From: Oscillibacter sp.
GTDB lineage: Bacteria; Bacillota; Clostridia; Oscillospirales; Oscillospiraceae
DNA: 32,752 bases
Direction: 5' to 3'
Assembly (NCBI GenBank): GCA_022796315.1
Contig: JAAWIL010000003.1
Span: forward strand, 1-32,752
A model generated the notes under the pieces. The model saw nothing but the letters and a program-made list of their open reading frames with translations. It was not told the origin of the DNA and did no database searches. Position numbers and translations under genes: made by a program. How positions within the stretch are numbered: the stretch's first letter is position 1; each line of letters opens with the position of its first letter. This document shows, in pieces, positions 32,659-32,752 of this stretch.

Positions 32659-32752
32659 ATAGTCAAAACACTTGAAAATCGGTATCCGATTTTCAAGGCG
32701 GGCGAGGCCGCCGGCACATCCATGTGCCGTGTTTTGTCTATGAAGTCCACCG
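32659..32752 (-). repeat. Intergenic repeat, copy B, inverted partner of 30080-30145
   Basis: Read on the minus strand it starts CGGTGGACTTCAT (32740-32752) and ends with the same 20-base word as copy A (32659-32678). Inside are an 8-bp hairpin (CGGCACAT/ATGTGCCG, 32712-32729) absent from copy A, and an 11-bp hairpin (TTGAAAATCGG arms, 32672-32696). The element reaches the window edge and may continue. Confidence 0.7.

Overview
The window is GC-rich, with strong Gram-positive ribosome-binding sites (GGAGG type) and near-consensus sigma-A promoters. It carries large hybrid histidine kinases, cytoplasmic chemoreceptor and FapA genes, a TRAP transporter and a sodium:neurotransmitter-type symporter. 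This points to the chromosome of a clostridial Firmicute, most likely of the Oscillospiraceae (Oscillibacter/Lawsonibacter-like). That is inferred from style and gene content, not from a marker gene. I saw no rRNA, tRNA, CRISPR, transposase or phage gene.

Layout. (1) 1-245: intergenic repeat modules and a terminator. (2) 246-1607 (-): SNF-family Na+ symporter with its own promoter and a leader carrying a large hairpin. (3) 1939-2577 (-): secreted Cys/His-rich protein built from four 36-residue repeats. (4) 2706-8457 (-): three-gene phosphorelay operon with a CheY-like receiver, a hybrid kinase with pseudo-receiver, receiver and HPt, and a hybrid kinase whose C-terminus is a DegV lipid-binding domain. 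(5) 8600-9529 (-): LysR regulator, divergent from (6) 9931-15858 (+): NodB-type deacetylase, TRAP transporter dctP-dctQ-dctM, flavoprotein and M20 peptidase, probably one catabolic operon. (7) 16335-18308 (+): transmembrane chemoreceptor behind a perfect-consensus promoter. (8) 18432-22799 (+): FIST sensor, soluble chemoreceptor, FapA and CheY-like receiver, bounded by a perfect-consensus promoter and a clean terminator. (9) 23044-28447 (+): solute-binding lipoprotein and a 1310-residue hybrid kinase. (10) 28590-29924 (+): MATE exporter. (11) 29925-30128: a string of hairpins. (12) 30129-32307 (-): dapF and a dicarboxylate/amino-acid symporter, flanked by inverted copies of an intergenic repeat.

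How the genes may work together. The window is dominated by signal perception: three hybrid kinases, two chemoreceptors, a FIST sensor and two stand-alone receivers, interleaved with solute uptake (SNF, TRAP, DAACS) and solute-binding proteins. None of the two-component proteins has a DNA-binding output domain, so the signals probably end in protein-protein output. The strongest candidates for undescribed biology are the kinase-receiver-DegV fusion, the binding-protein/giant-kinase pair, the FIST/soluble-MCP/FapA/CheY unit, and the secreted 36-residue repeat protein. Most transcription units have a recognisable promoter, and several end in a recognisable terminator, so the operon boundaries are better supported than usual for raw sequence.
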